Made by a program: the position numbers and the translations under genes. A stretch of 32,930 nt of DNA, taken from JBCCGR01 sp039029195 (lineage in GTDB: Bacteria > Pseudomonadota > Alphaproteobacteria > Rhizobiales > Rhizobiaceae). The notes beneath the pieces are model-generated. The model ran no database searches, was not told where the DNA came from, and worked only from the letters and a program-made list of their open reading frames with translations. Every line of letters starts with the position of its first letter. Position 1 is the stretch's first letter. The stretch is taken from assembly GCA_039029195.1 (NCBI GenBank), contig JBCCGR010000052.1:1-32930 (forward strand), read 5' to 3'. Below are positions 7,997 through 16,235 of the stretch, piece after piece.

Positions 7997-9387
7997 GACG
8001 GTCCAATCATCTTTTCCGGACGCACCAGACGATCAAAGTCACCTTCGGACACATATCCAAGGCGTAGCGCTTCCTCTTTGAGCGTCGTTCCGTTCCTGTG
8101 AGCGCATTTTGCGATCTCGGTTGCCTTGTCGTAGCCAATGGATGGTGCCAGCGCTGTCACAAGCATCAGGGAGCGCTCCATCAGCGTTTTGATGTTTGCC
8201 TCATTTGCCTCAATGCCGGACACACACCGATCGGCAAAGCTCACTACCGCATCGCTGAGGAGACGCACTGACTGAAGAAACGCATAGGCCATAACGGGCT
8301 TGAAGACGTTGAGTTCAAAGTGCCCCTGGCTGCCGGCAAAGCCGATTGTCGAATTGTTACCATGAACCTGCGCACATACCATGGTCAGCGCCTCGCACTG
8401 GGTTGGGTTGACCTTTCCCGGCATGATGGATGAACCCGGTTCATTTTCCGGCAATGAAAGTTCGCCCAGACCAGAACGCGGCCCAGAGCCAAGGAAGCGG
8501 ATGTCGTTGGCAATCTTGAACAGTGATATAGCGACCGTGTTGATCGCGCCATGGGCTGAAACGTAGGCATCATGTGCGGCAAGCGCTTCAAACTTGTTGG
8601 GTGCCGTGCGGAATGGGAGACTGGTGATGTGGGCCACTTGACTGGCAAAATCTTCCGCAAAACCGGTTTTGGTGTTCAGACCCGTTCCCACTGCCGTACC
8701 GCCCTGCGCGAGTTCGAGAAGACCGTCGAGCCCGTGGCTGACGCGGGCAATTCCGGCTTCAACCTGTGCAGCATACCCGCCAAATTCCTGCCCCAGCGTC
8801 AGTGGTGTGGCGTCCTGTGTATGGGTGCGACCGATTTTCACAATATCCGCCCAATCGGCAGCTTTTTTCGTCAGCGCAGCATGAAGGTGCTTCAGGGCCG
8901 GAATCAGTGCTGATGAAATTTCCATGGCTGCAGCAATGTGCATGGACGTGGGAAACGTATCGTTCGATGACTGGCTCATATTGCAGTGATCATTGGGATG
9001 AACCGGATGCTTTGATCCGATCTCCCCACCAAGGATCTCAATTGCCCGGTTCGCCACCACCTCGTTAGCATTCATATTCGATTGCGTGCCGGAGCCGGTC
9101 TGCCATACGGAAAGCGGAAAGTGATCGTCGAACTTGCCCTCAGCCACCTCATTTGCAGCTTGTTCGATGGCACCAGCAATGCGGGCATCGAGTTTGCCCT
9201 GGCTCAGATTAACGCGGGCGGCGGCCTGCTTGATGATCCCCAGTGCCCGGATCAGGGGAACCGGCGTTGTTTCTACACCGATGGGAAAGTTGATCAAAGA
9301 GCGGGCCGATTGGGCACCATAATATTTGTCTGTAGGAACCTGCAGTGATCCAAAGGAGTCGGATTCGCTTCTGAATTTGTCAGTCAT
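7993..9387 (-). CDS. fumC: Class II fumarate hydratase
   Basis: Interconverts fumarate and malate in the citric acid cycle without an iron-sulfur cluster. About 464 residues, normal for the family. The signature GSSIMPGKVNPTQ is intact, as are the substrate-site segments SGTQSNMNANEV, HPNDHCNMSQSSND and GRTHTQDATPL. I use the Met of MTDKFRSESDSFG; another ATG four codons upstream (9399) cannot be excluded, since neither has a strong ribosome site. A heat-stable, iron-independent fumarase is often favoured in iron-limited cells, which suits the iron loci that follow, but no regulatory site was found. Confidence 0.95.
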   Translation of the reverse strand: MTDKFRSESDSFGSLQVPTDKYYGAQSARSLINFPIGVETTPVPLIRALGIIKQAAARVNLSQGKLDARIAGAIEQAANEVAEGKFDDHFPLSVWQTGSGTQSNMNANEVVANRAIEILGGEIGSKHPVHPNDHCNMSQSSNDTFPTSMHIAAAMEISSALIPALKHLHAALTKKAADWADIVKIGRTHTQDATPLTLGQEFGGYAAQVEAGIARVSHGLDGLLELAQGGTAVGTGLNTKTGFAEDFASQVAHITSLPFRTAPNKFEALAAHDAYVSAHGAINTVAISLFKIANDIRFLGSGPRSGLGELSLPENEPGSSIMPGKVNPTQCEALTMVCAQVHGNNSTIGFAGSQGHFELNVFKPVMAYAFLQSVRLLSDAVVSFADRCVSGIEANEANIKTLMERSLMLVTALAPSIGYDKATEIAKCAHRNGTTLKEEALRLGYVSEGDFDRLVRPEKMIGPS

Positions 9388-9416
9388 GGTCGGTTTCATA
9401 CTTTATCGGTTGATTG

Positions 9417-9827
9417 TCAGGTTCGTGTTTCAGCTGCGGTTTGACGGGAGACGGGATTGCTCAGACCACCCTTGTGCACAGTCAACGATGGCTTGGTGCC
9501 CTTAAAAATCAGATCGCATCCGTTGAGATCGGTTACAACAAAATGAAGCGGCTCCCGGTAACGGGATTTAAGATCCGTCATCACGGGAATCCCGATGCCT
9601 GTGTACTCGCGGTGCAGTTCCCGAACATCCTTGGGTTCCAGCATCACCGTCATTCCGTGGCCTGGAAACCGGCCCCGAACCGGGTGAAAGAGGATCGTCA
9701 TATCCTCTCTTTGCATCAGAAGCCCATCCCGATACGTCGACACATCAAAGCCCAGCATGGTTTTGTAAAATCGGATCGTTTCGCGCGGATTGGCGGTGAA
9801 CAGAACCGCCGTTGGCATCCCTTCCAT
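9417..9827 (-). CDS. VOC (glyoxalase-like) family protein
   Basis: About 136 residues of the vicinal oxygen chelate fold. Paired beta-alpha-beta-beta-beta modules are recognisable from TAVLFTANPRETIRFYKTMLGFD at the start and PLHFVVTDLNGCDLIFKG at the end. The start at 9827 is chosen because AGGGGAA lies five bases upstream; the frame extends to 9863. It lies just upstream of fumC on the same strand (30 bases). Substrate unknown; members include dioxygenases, resistance proteins and isomerases. Confidence 0.75.
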   Translation of the reverse strand: MEGMPTAVLFTANPRETIRFYKTMLGFDVSTYRDGLLMQREDMTILFHPVRGRFPGHGMTVMLEPKDVRELHREYTGIGIPVMTDLKSRYREPLHFVVTDLNGCDLIFKGTKPSLTVHKGGLSNPVSRQTAAETRT

Positions 9828-9991
9828 CAATTTCCCCTGGCAACGAGGCGGCCCATTGAACAAAAATCGCTAACAGAACATCCAAATCAAAGTCATGCTG
9901 AATTCCGGCTTCACAACCGCATTTTGCGTCTGTTGGGAAACCGCCAGGAATCAGATTTTTGTTGGTCTGATCCGTGAGCGGACAATAACAA

Positions 9992-10016
9992 GAATTTTAT
10001 AGTCATGTTTAATTCG
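9992..10016. promoter_or_regulatory. Candidate iron-responsive operator, SIP promoter
   Basis: The segment GAATTTTATAGTCATGTTTA, continuing to 10016, shares its core TCATGTTTAA and most of the left half with the site at 23118-23142, and TTTTATAGTCA with the site next to rirA (18171). It lies about 120 bases before the siderophore-interacting protein gene, in a 309-base gene-free gap (9828-10136) that holds no other feature I can support. Confidence 0.5.
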
Positions 10017-10136
10017 TTCCGCTAGATTTCACACCGATCTGCGACAGTTTTTTTGCGGTTCGCAACCAATTCTCCGTCGGAGAGCATGTGAAATCACAGT
10101 GCGAGCGACGAACGGCTCTGAAAGGCAATCTTCTGC

Positions 10137-10943
10137 ATGGGAATAAAGTCAATCTTGAAAAAGACTCTCAAAAGACGCGCTCCTCGGCTGCTAACCGTGG
10201 ACCGTGCGGTCCGCATCACACCCAACATGATCCGGATCACGTTTGCCGGTGACGTCCTTGCGGGTATTCCACTCGATTGTTCAGGCGCCAACTGCAAGAT
10301 TATGCTGCCGGGCGTCGACCAGTCGAAGTCCGAATTCGCCAAGCAGCTTGAGAATGGCCCAAGGCCAGTAACGCGAACCTATACGGTCCGGGCAATGCGT
10401 GACGATCCTTTGGAAATGGACATTGATTTTGTGGCTCATGGTGACAATGGCCCGGCTTCGGCTTGGGCAATGAATGCAAAGCCGGGTGCGTTTTGCGGTT
10501 TTGCCGGTCCCAGCGTGCCCAAGGTTACGGAGTTTTATGCAGACTGGTATCTGGTTGCTGCAGATATGTCCGCTTTGCCGGTCGCCTGTGCAACGCTTGA
10601 GGCCATGCCTCAAGACGCAACAGGTGTTGCCCTGTTTGAGATCATTTCAGAGGAAGACAAGCAGGAAATCACCGCACCTGAGGGCATGGATATCCGGTGG
10701 ATTGTGACACCGGATGCTCACAATTCTTCACCCAAGCAGGAGGAGATTGTCAGAAGTCTTGGTTGGCCGAATGGCGTGGTCCAGACATGTATTGCAGGTG
10801 AAAGCGGTGTGATCCGCAGCCTGCGAGGCTTTCTCCACAACGAAAAGGGCCTAAATCGAAAAGACACCTACATTTCCGGCTATTGGAAAATCGGTATGGT
10901 CGAAGATGAACATCAGGCATTCAAACGGGCGGAAGCCGGTTAG
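10137..10943 (+). CDS. Siderophore-interacting protein (SIP), FAD-binding
   Basis: A cytoplasmic flavoprotein of 268 residues that would reduce ferric siderophore with NAD(P)H to release iron. The FAD-binding motif RTYTVR is at residues 80-85 (PVTRTYTVR), followed by DIDFVAHGDNGPASAWA, the family's phosphate-binding stretch. The C-terminal SIP domain has CIAGESGVIRSLRGFL and ends with the typical YISGYWKIGMVEDEHQAF. It is 56 bases upstream of a pseudoazurin-like gene on the same strand and is preceded by an iron-box-like motif. It converges with the ABC importer operon at 11579-15775. Confidence 0.88.
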   Translation: MGIKSILKKTLKRRAPRLLTVDRAVRITPNMIRITFAGDVLAGIPLDCSGANCKIMLPGVDQSKSEFAKQLENGPRPVTRTYTVRAMRDDPLEMDIDFVAHGDNGPASAWAMNAKPGAFCGFAGPSVPKVTEFYADWYLVAADMSALPVACATLEAMPQDATGVALFEIISEEDKQEITAPEGMDIRWIVTPDAHNSSPKQEEIVRSLGWPNGVVQTCIAGESGVIRSLRGFLHNEKGLNRKDTYISGYWKIGMVEDEHQAFKRAEAG

Positions 10944-10999
10944 CATCAACTGATTGCCGGAAGACCGGACAGATTGACCAAGACAGGAAATCACGACAG

Positions 11000-11455
11000 G
11001 TGAACAGGCGTTTCTTTGTACTCTTTCTATTGGCATGCGGATTGAGCATCCCGATATCGGCAAGGGCTCAGAGCGAGGGTAAAATCCACATCGTGAACAT
11101 GTGGACCGACAGCAGTTTCAAATATTATGCACCCGATTATCTGCGGGTGAAGGTTGGAGATACGGTTCGATTTGTGAATAAAACCGGCAGCCACAACACG
11201 CAGTCGATCAAGGGCATGGTTCCCGAAGGGGTTCCCGCCTGGAACAGCAAGCTCAAGGAAACTTTCGACCTCAAGATCACGAAAGAGGGCGTGTACGGGT
11301 ACAAGTGCACCCCGCACTATGCGATGGGGATGGTCGGCGTCATCATAGCGGGTGACCCAAATGTGAACCTTACCAAGGCCAGGACCGTGAATACGCCCAA
11401 AAAAGCCAAGGCCCTGTTCGATGAATTCTTCTCAAAAATCGAGCGTGGACGGTAA
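11000..11455 (+). CDS. Pseudoazurin-like type I copper protein
   Basis: A secreted cupredoxin of 151 residues with a signal peptide (hydrophobic residues about 5-20, likely cleavage after ARA). The copper ligands are all visible: His65 (GSHNTQ), then Cys103, His106 and Met111 in CTPHYAMGM, with the exact C-x2-H-x4-M spacing of pseudoazurin. The start is GTG at 11000, the only one that keeps the signal peptide. Pseudoazurins carry single electrons in the periplasm, classically to nitrite reductase. Here the gene follows a siderophore reductase gene, so a role in periplasmic iron redox chemistry is an inference from context. Confidence 0.85.
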   Translation: MNRRFFVLFLLACGLSIPISARAQSEGKIHIVNMWTDSSFKYYAPDYLRVKVGDTVRFVNKTGSHNTQSIKGMVPEGVPAWNSKLKETFDLKITKEGVYGYKCTPHYAMGMVGVIIAGDPNVNLTKARTVNTPKKAKALFDEFFSKIERGR

Positions 11456-11459
11456 AGCC

Positions 11460-11497
11460 GTTCCCCTTTTGATGGAATCATCAAATGGATAAGGAAC
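11460..11497. terminator. Hairpin between convergent operons
   Basis: TTTGATG-GAAT-CATCAAA (11468-11485) sits inside outer arms GTTCC/GGAAC. It starts five bases after the pseudoazurin stop and precedes the end of the convergent methyltransferase. There is no strong T run, so termination is plausible but unproven. Confidence 0.35.
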
Positions 11498-11578
11498 CGC
11501 GATAAAACAAACACTTAGATCGCAATTGTGGCTCGAAGAAACCCAGGTTCGTTCGACGGCGCCAACGACCTGGCTTGC

Positions 11579-12259
11579 TCAAGCCGGTTTTGTAAACCTG
11601 AACATCAATTTCCAATTGGTGTAGGTTTCTATCATGTCCAAATCAGTTGGCAGAAAGTCTGAGCTTTCGTTCAGTGGAATGAACGCGTTTGCGAGAAACC
11701 GGGATACCGACACCTGAAAGCCCGTATCGCGAAACGCAGATGCAATATCCGCCACGGTGTGATTTGGGACAGGAACGTTGGAGAATTCCTGAATTTTTGG
11801 GCGCCAGCCTGACCAAAGCGGACTGTCGCTGTGACAGCAAGTGACGGCATAGTAGGCACTGCCCGGATTCAGCACACCAGCAATCTGCGCAGCGTGATCG
11901 GCAAGATCATTTATGAGGTAAATTACCTCGTGGCTGAAGGCGATGTCGAATGTCTGACCGGTATCTGCAAGATGATTGGCCGCCAGATAGTTGAGCGGTC
12001 GGTTGCCCTTGTTGGATTGGCCAACTGAGATTGCATGTTTCGCCAGATCAACACCCACACCTGATGCAAAGGGTTTGTGATCATAGAGCTTGCGCAGGAA
12101 CCCGCCCTGATTGCAGCCCACGTCAAGTACCCTGGCACTACTCAGATCAACATCGCCGAGCGCGCGGATCATCTCGCGCCAAATCCAGTCATGCTCCTCG
12201 GTCATTGAGTCTTCCTCGGCAGGAACGCTCGACCAGGTTTCAATAAGGTCTTGCCTCAT
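11579..12259 (-). CDS. Class I SAM-dependent methyltransferase
   Basis: A soluble methyltransferase of 226 residues. Motif I is RVLDVGCNQGGFL (about residues 43-55), the acidic loop follows as GVGVDLAKHAI, and FDIAFSHEVIYLIND fits motif II/post-II. It is the last gene of a minus-strand operon: the upstream pseudoazurin gene stops four bases before its start. The substrate cannot be read from the sequence. Its place in an iron importer operon suggests modification of a siderophore, a metal ligand or an operon protein, but a passenger role is possible. Confidence 0.8.
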   Translation of the reverse strand: MRQDLIETWSSVPAEEDSMTEEHDWIWREMIRALGDVDLSSARVLDVGCNQGGFLRKLYDHKPFASGVGVDLAKHAISVGQSNKGNRPLNYLAANHLADTGQTFDIAFSHEVIYLINDLADHAAQIAGVLNPGSAYYAVTCCHSDSPLWSGWRPKIQEFSNVPVPNHTVADIASAFRDTGFQVSVSRFLANAFIPLNESSDFLPTDLDMIETYTNWKLMFRFTKPA

Positions 12260-12262
12260 GGA

Positions 12263-12745
12263 TCAGCTCTTCACTTCCAGTTGTTTGAACAATGCACGGA
12301 AGGCACGCCTGGCTTTGCCAGGATGGCGCACTTTTTTTGCCGCCTTCAGATTGGGCAGGTCATCACCAACGGCGATCAGACCCACCATTCCGACTTCGTA
12401 GTGAGGAAGGCAGATATATCCGTACACGCCCGGGACATCGAAGGTGATTGTCTTTTCTTCATCCAGACCGCCATTCCAGGAAGTTGCCCCGTCGGGGACC
12501 ATGCCGCGTTTCGACGCGGTGTTGTGGCCCTCGTCCATTGCAAGAAAGGTTACGCTGTCTCCCACATTGATGCGCAGCAAAGCCGGTTCGAATACGTTTG
12601 GCCTGTCTGGGTCGCCACAAGCGGCGTTCAACATGAGGACCTTGTGGTTTCGATCCGCAACAACGGGAGCAGGACAAGCCAGCGCAGCGCTGGACCCGGC
12701 CGCCACAGCACCAAGCGTGATGATAAAGTTACGACGCGTACGCAT
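12263..12745 (-). CDS. Second pseudoazurin-like cupredoxin
   Basis: About 160 residues with an N-terminal signal starting MRTRRNFIITLGAVAAG, a twin-arginine-like pattern. Copper ligands by alignment are His74 (EGHNT), Cys112, His115 and Met120 (CLPHYEVGM), again with pseudoazurin spacing. It also has two extra cysteines, at residues 24 and 43, that its partner at 11000 lacks in the mature part. The start at 12745 lies inside the 3' end of the ATPase gene (stop at 12729), so the two are translationally linked. It is diverged from the other cupredoxin and is not a recent duplicate. Likely a periplasmic electron carrier working with the importer. Confidence 0.8.
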   Translation of the reverse strand: MRTRRNFIITLGAVAAGSSAALACPAPVVADRNHKVLMLNAACGDPDRPNVFEPALLRINVGDSVTFLAMDEGHNTASKRGMVPDGATSWNGGLDEEKTITFDVPGVYGYICLPHYEVGMVGLIAVGDDLPNLKAAKKVRHPGKARRAFRALFKQLEVKS

Positions 12746-13502
12746 GGACAAGCAGATCCTCCCTTGGTCCGGTGGTGACTTCGATATCCACCCCATAAAT
12801 TTCAGATATTGCGCCAGAATTCAGAACATCGTGCGGACTGCCTTGAGCATGGACCTGTCCGCTGCCCATCAAAACGAGATGGTCGGCAAACCGGGCCGCC
12901 AGATTGAGGTCGTGCATGGCAACGAGACCCACCGCATTGCGCTTCACCATGCCATCCTTGATCAGTTTCAAGGCGGTGAGTTGATGGCGCAAATCGAGCG
13001 CGGAGGTGGGTTCGTCAAACAGATAAACGTCAGACTTACGGATCAGCGCCTGCGCAATCGAAACCAATTGCGACTGACCACCGGAAAGTTCGCTGACATA
13101 CGCTTCTGACAGATGGCCGATGCCGGTTGCTTGAAGCGCTTGCCCAACGGCGTTCATGTCGTAACCGCTCACTTTCCAACCGCGCAGCTGCTTGTGTGCC
13201 ATCATCACAACGTCAAACACCGTCAATGCGGCGTTGGCGGCGAAAAACTGCGGCATGAAACACACACGCTTCAGCCGATTGCGCGACGACAAATGATCGA
13301 GATTGGTCTCACCCAGCTGAACGGTTCCGCCCGAGGCTTTCAGCAGCCCCGCAACAACGCGAAATAGCGTGGATTTTCCTGCGGCGTTGGGGCCGATCAG
13401 AGCACTCAGTTTCCCTGGCTGAAGCGGACCAAAACTGGTTTTCTGCAGAACCTCATGAGAGCCAAAACCAAAGCTGATATCCATTGCGCTGAGCGTGCTC
13501 AT
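12729..13502 (-). CDS. Iron/siderophore ABC transporter ATP-binding protein
   Basis: Cytoplasmic ATPase of about 257 residues that drives the permease encoded immediately upstream. Walker A is GPNAAGKST, the signature LSGGQSQ, Walker B VYLFDEPTSALD and the switch MHDLN, all in FepC/HmuV-like form. The start ATG at 13502 overlaps the permease stop (ATGA overlap). The open frame continues upstream to 13934, but that part is a shadow of the permease gene. Substrate specificity is not determined by this subunit. Confidence 0.93.
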   Translation of the reverse strand: MSTLSAMDISFGFGSHEVLQKTSFGPLQPGKLSALIGPNAAGKSTLFRVVAGLLKASGGTVQLGETNLDHLSSRNRLKRVCFMPQFFAANAALTVFDVVMMAHKQLRGWKVSGYDMNAVGQALQATGIGHLSEAYVSELSGGQSQLVSIAQALIRKSDVYLFDEPTSALDLRHQLTALKLIKDGMVKRNAVGLVAMHDLNLAARFADHLVLMGSGQVHAQGSPHDVLNSGAISEIYGVDIEVTTGPREDLLVHAYAS

Positions 13503-14569
13503 TGCCAGTGCCTCTTGCGCTGACCGAGAATGAGCAAGACGAAGAACGGAATGCCGATCAGTGATGTGATCATGCCGATGGGATAGACAATTCCAGGAGT
13601 GATCGCCTTGGAGGCAATTGATGTGCCCGAAAGGATCAGAGCTCCGCACAGGGCCGACAAGGGCAGGAAGCCGCGCTGATCCTCGCCCACGATCATTCGC
13701 GCGATGTGCGGACCAACAAGTCCGACAAAGGCGACGGCACCAACGAATGAAACCGCAACCGCTGAAAGCAGCGAGACCCCGGCGAGCACCGAAACCCGCA
13801 GCAGGCTGACATTTACGCCCAGCGCGGCGGCTTTCTCTTCGCCCATGCGCAATGCCGTAAGCGCCCAGGTGCGGCTTAAAAACCAACCGAGTATGATCAC
13901 CAGCACCACGGTGCAGATGAGCACTTTGTCCCACGAAGCTCGGGAGAGCGAACCCAATTGCCAGAAGATCAATTGGGCCAGTTGAATTTCCGACGCGCCA
14001 TACTGAAGAAAGGCAAGCAGGGCGTTAAACGTGAAGAGCATAGCAATGCCGACAAGGATCATTGCCTCAGGGGTGACACCGCGCAATCTCGTAAAGAGAA
14101 ACAGGACCATCGATGAGAGCATCGCAAACACAAATGCGTTGACCGTCACGAACAGCCCGCCGACGCCTGGTAAAACGGACCAGCCAAGGACGATTGCAAG
14201 CGCGGCCCCAAAACCGGCGGCCGACGACAGGCCAAGCGTGAACGGATCGGCCAGCGGATTGTTCAATATCGTTTGCATCTCGGCACCGGCCACGCCGAGC
14301 ATGGCACCAACGCAAAGTGCCATCAGCGCAATGGGCAGGCGCAACTGCCAGATGACAACATCTTCCTTCACCGACGCAACGGAAGGATCAAAAATCACAT
14401 GCAGTGTGCGCAGAAAACTGAGATTGGCAGGCCCGGTGATGATGTCCGTCACAAGCAGCACAATCAGCGCCACCACTGCAGCGCTGACCAGCGCCACGCG
14501 TTTTGCTGACCGTTGCCTGTAGGAGTGAACAATATCATCCGCACCCGGTGAGGCGGTTTGATCAGTCAT
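13499..14569 (-). CDS. FecCD-family ABC transporter permease
   Basis: Inner-membrane permease of about 356 residues with the many hydrophobic helices of the BtuC/FecCD family. Diagnostic segments are LRLPIALMALCVGAMLGVAG, NNPLADPFTLGLSSAAGFGA, FWQLGSLSRASW and FVGLVGPHIARMIVG. I use the ATG at 14569; ATG 14581 is in frame but lies almost against a strong hairpin. Family members move siderophores, heme or cobalamin; association with SIP and cupredoxin genes points to an iron complex. Confidence 0.92.
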   Translation of the reverse strand: MTDQTASPGADDIVHSYRQRSAKRVALVSAAVVALIVLLVTDIITGPANLSFLRTLHVIFDPSVASVKEDVVIWQLRLPIALMALCVGAMLGVAGAEMQTILNNPLADPFTLGLSSAAGFGAALAIVLGWSVLPGVGGLFVTVNAFVFAMLSSMVLFLFTRLRGVTPEAMILVGIAMLFTFNALLAFLQYGASEIQLAQLIFWQLGSLSRASWDKVLICTVVLVIILGWFLSRTWALTALRMGEEKAAALGVNVSLLRVSVLAGVSLLSAVAVSFVGAVAFVGLVGPHIARMIVGEDQRGFLPLSALCGALILSGTSIASKAITPGIVYPIGMITSLIGIPFFVLLILGQRKRHWQ

Positions 14570-14588
14570 TGGCCCATCCAAAAATGAA

Positions 14589-14618
14589 AGTCCCGCAACC
14601 GGGTTCGGTTGCGGGACT
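14589..14618 (-). terminator. Intra-operon hairpin after the binding-protein gene
   Basis: A perfect 12-base stem, AGTCCCGCAACC with GGTTGCGGGACT around GGGTTC, lies between the stop of the binding-protein gene (14624) and the permease start. On the minus strand it is followed by TTCATTTTT. It is probably a leaky terminator or 3' stabiliser that keeps binding-protein mRNA in excess over permease mRNA, as is common for ABC importers. Confidence 0.65.
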
Positions 14619-14623
14619 GAGGG

Positions 14624-15775
14624 TTACTTCTTCAGTGATACCCAGAACTGTCCGGAGGGACCGAAGGGAAGGAACTTGTCATGCAGTTCCTTGAACGTTG
14701 CATCCGGATCGAGGTCTTCAAATTCTTCCGGATGAATCCACTTGGCCAGCACCTGAATGGCTATAAAGTGATACGGAGAATTGTAGAACTGATGGTAGAT
14801 CGAATGGAAGCGACCTTCCTTCACGGCCCGCAATTCTGCAAAACCGGGACGCGCAGCAAGGGCGGCCAGACGTTTTTCGTTGACGGCAGGGTCACCCTCA
14901 TAGCCTAGCAGGGTTGAGGTCACTTCCGGCCGTGCTTCTTTCCAGTTCGCACCGGTGCCGAAAATCATGTCAGGATCGGCGTTGACGATACCCTCAAGAT
15001 TGAGGTCCACCGAATAGGCATTTGCCAGTGTTGAGCCGTAGTTCTTGCCGCCCGCGAGTTCAACGAAGCGACCATAATTGTAGGGACCGAAGGACCAGCA
15101 GCAAAAATCTGTTTGCCAGCCTGCAGCATTTTCAACCACGACCAGCGGCCGCTCTTCGGCTGGAATTGTGGCGACCACATTGGATACTTTCCGCATCTGG
15201 GCAATGTAGTAATCGATGAATTCCGCCGCCCGTTTTTCCTGACCAAAAATACGACCAAGGATGAGCATGGAAGGTACAGCGTTTTCAGTTGAGTTGCGGC
15301 GAAAATCGATGAAGGCAACCTTCACACCAGCGGAACCGAGTTTCTCGATCAGGCCGGTTTCCTGGGCTTTGAAAAGATTGCCCACATCCAGCAATACGAG
15401 ATCGGTGCCAGCTTCCAGAACGGCTTCGATGGAAAAATCGCCGGCATAGGGATTGCCGAAGTCGATCATGCGTTCCGCATCTTTTGGAAAGGCTTCCTTG
15501 TACTTGCGGAAGGCGTCTGGATCGTAAAGGACGAGATCGTTTTTCCAGCCAACGATCTTTTCAAACGGATTTCCCTTCACCAGGGGAGCGATGCCGTACA
15601 TCATTCGGCCTTCGCCCAGAATGATCTTGCTTGGCAGCTTGTCGAACGTGACCGTTCGGCCCGCGATGTCGGTGATAGTCAGAGCTTCGGCTTGAGCATT
15701 GGTTGCTTGCACCATGAGGAAGGCGCTTGCTGCAAAGGCACCAAGGAAGCCGCCCAGTCGTTTGAATAGGGACAT
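14624..15775 (-). CDS. Periplasmic iron-complex ABC binding protein
   Basis: A 383-residue secreted protein with a signal peptide (about residues 1-29, ending NAQA) and the class III binding-protein fold. ITDIAGRTVTFDKLPSKIILGEG is the typical opening, IEAVLEAGTDLVLLD follows, and NADPDMIFGTG occurs in the second lobe. Unusual for FecB-like proteins is a segment with two adjacent cysteines and several aromatic residues (DFCCWSFGPYNYGRFVELAGG), which might contact metal or ligand. First gene of the five-gene minus-strand operon; a box shared with other iron promoters lies about 60 bases upstream. Confidence 0.88.
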   Translation of the reverse strand: MSLFKRLGGFLGAFAASAFLMVQATNAQAEALTITDIAGRTVTFDKLPSKIILGEGRMMYGIAPLVKGNPFEKIVGWKNDLVLYDPDAFRKYKEAFPKDAERMIDFGNPYAGDFSIEAVLEAGTDLVLLDVGNLFKAQETGLIEKLGSAGVKVAFIDFRRNSTENAVPSMLILGRIFGQEKRAAEFIDYYIAQMRKVSNVVATIPAEERPLVVVENAAGWQTDFCCWSFGPYNYGRFVELAGGKNYGSTLANAYSVDLNLEGIVNADPDMIFGTGANWKEARPEVTSTLLGYEGDPAVNEKRLAALAARPGFAELRAVKEGRFHSIYHQFYNSPYHFIAIQVLAKWIHPEEFEDLDPDATFKELHDKFLPFGPSGQFWVSLKK

Positions 15776-15823
15776 GTCGGTCTCCAGTTTGGTTGATACG
15801 GCTGTGGCTTATCCGACATCAGA

Positions 15824-15858
15824 TTTAAAGTCTACTATTAAAGTCAACTTTTAAATTC
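15824..15858. promoter_or_regulatory. Candidate iron-responsive operator, ABC operon
   Basis: Contains TTTAAAGTC and then ATTAAAGTCAACTTTTAAA, so TTAAAGTC occurs twice, 15 bases apart. On the minus strand it reads TTTAAAAGTTGACTTTAATA, matching the shared motif and including a -35-like TTGACT. It is 50-80 bases upstream of the binding-protein gene. The rest of the 460-base gap to 16235 holds only the weak site at 16184-16213. Confidence 0.5.
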
Positions 15859-16183
15859 TGTGTTTGCAATGCTGCACAGTTGTGCGATGAGGCCAGCTCG
15901 AATTGCGGCAGTATCAGGCTGGCCGTTCCTGTCGGCAAAATGTCATTGCGAACTACCAACTGGTCGACAAAGCAAGTCAGTAGTTTCAACCAGGGGAAAC
16001 CTTAGCTGACGCATGATCGACCACTCGACGGCGGGAATAGCAAGGGCTTTGGCCCAGCAGAATTGACCGTTGCGCACTTTGCGGTCGCGAAACCCACACA
16101 CTTGAGTTTGCCGACCGGTAACTTCCTCTATTGGCGGGGCCAGAGGCCAGGGTGCCAGTCAAAAAACCGGTTGAATGGGCATC

Positions 16184-16213
16184 AAATATAAGTAGACTAT
16201 TATACTCTTATTT
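16184..16213. promoter_or_regulatory. AT-rich imperfect palindrome before DUF2325 gene
   Basis: The 30-base segment starts AAATATAAGTAGACTATTAT and is imperfectly symmetric. On the reverse strand it contains AATAGTC, as in the iron-box motif. It lies 23 bases before the chosen start of the DUF2325 gene and may be its promoter/operator. The match is weaker than the other sites. Confidence 0.3.
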
Positions 16214-16235
16214 GAAGCAGCCCTTCTGCCTCGAC

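Noticed and set aside
9414..9977. A 187-residue plus-strand open frame opposite the VOC gene
   Set aside because: It is antisense to a recognisable VOC protein and rich in His/Arg/Pro as expected for a shadow frame.
13503..13934. Upstream extension of the importer ATPase frame
   Set aside because: The ATPase homology begins at 13502; the extension overlaps the permease gene antiphase and has no domain.
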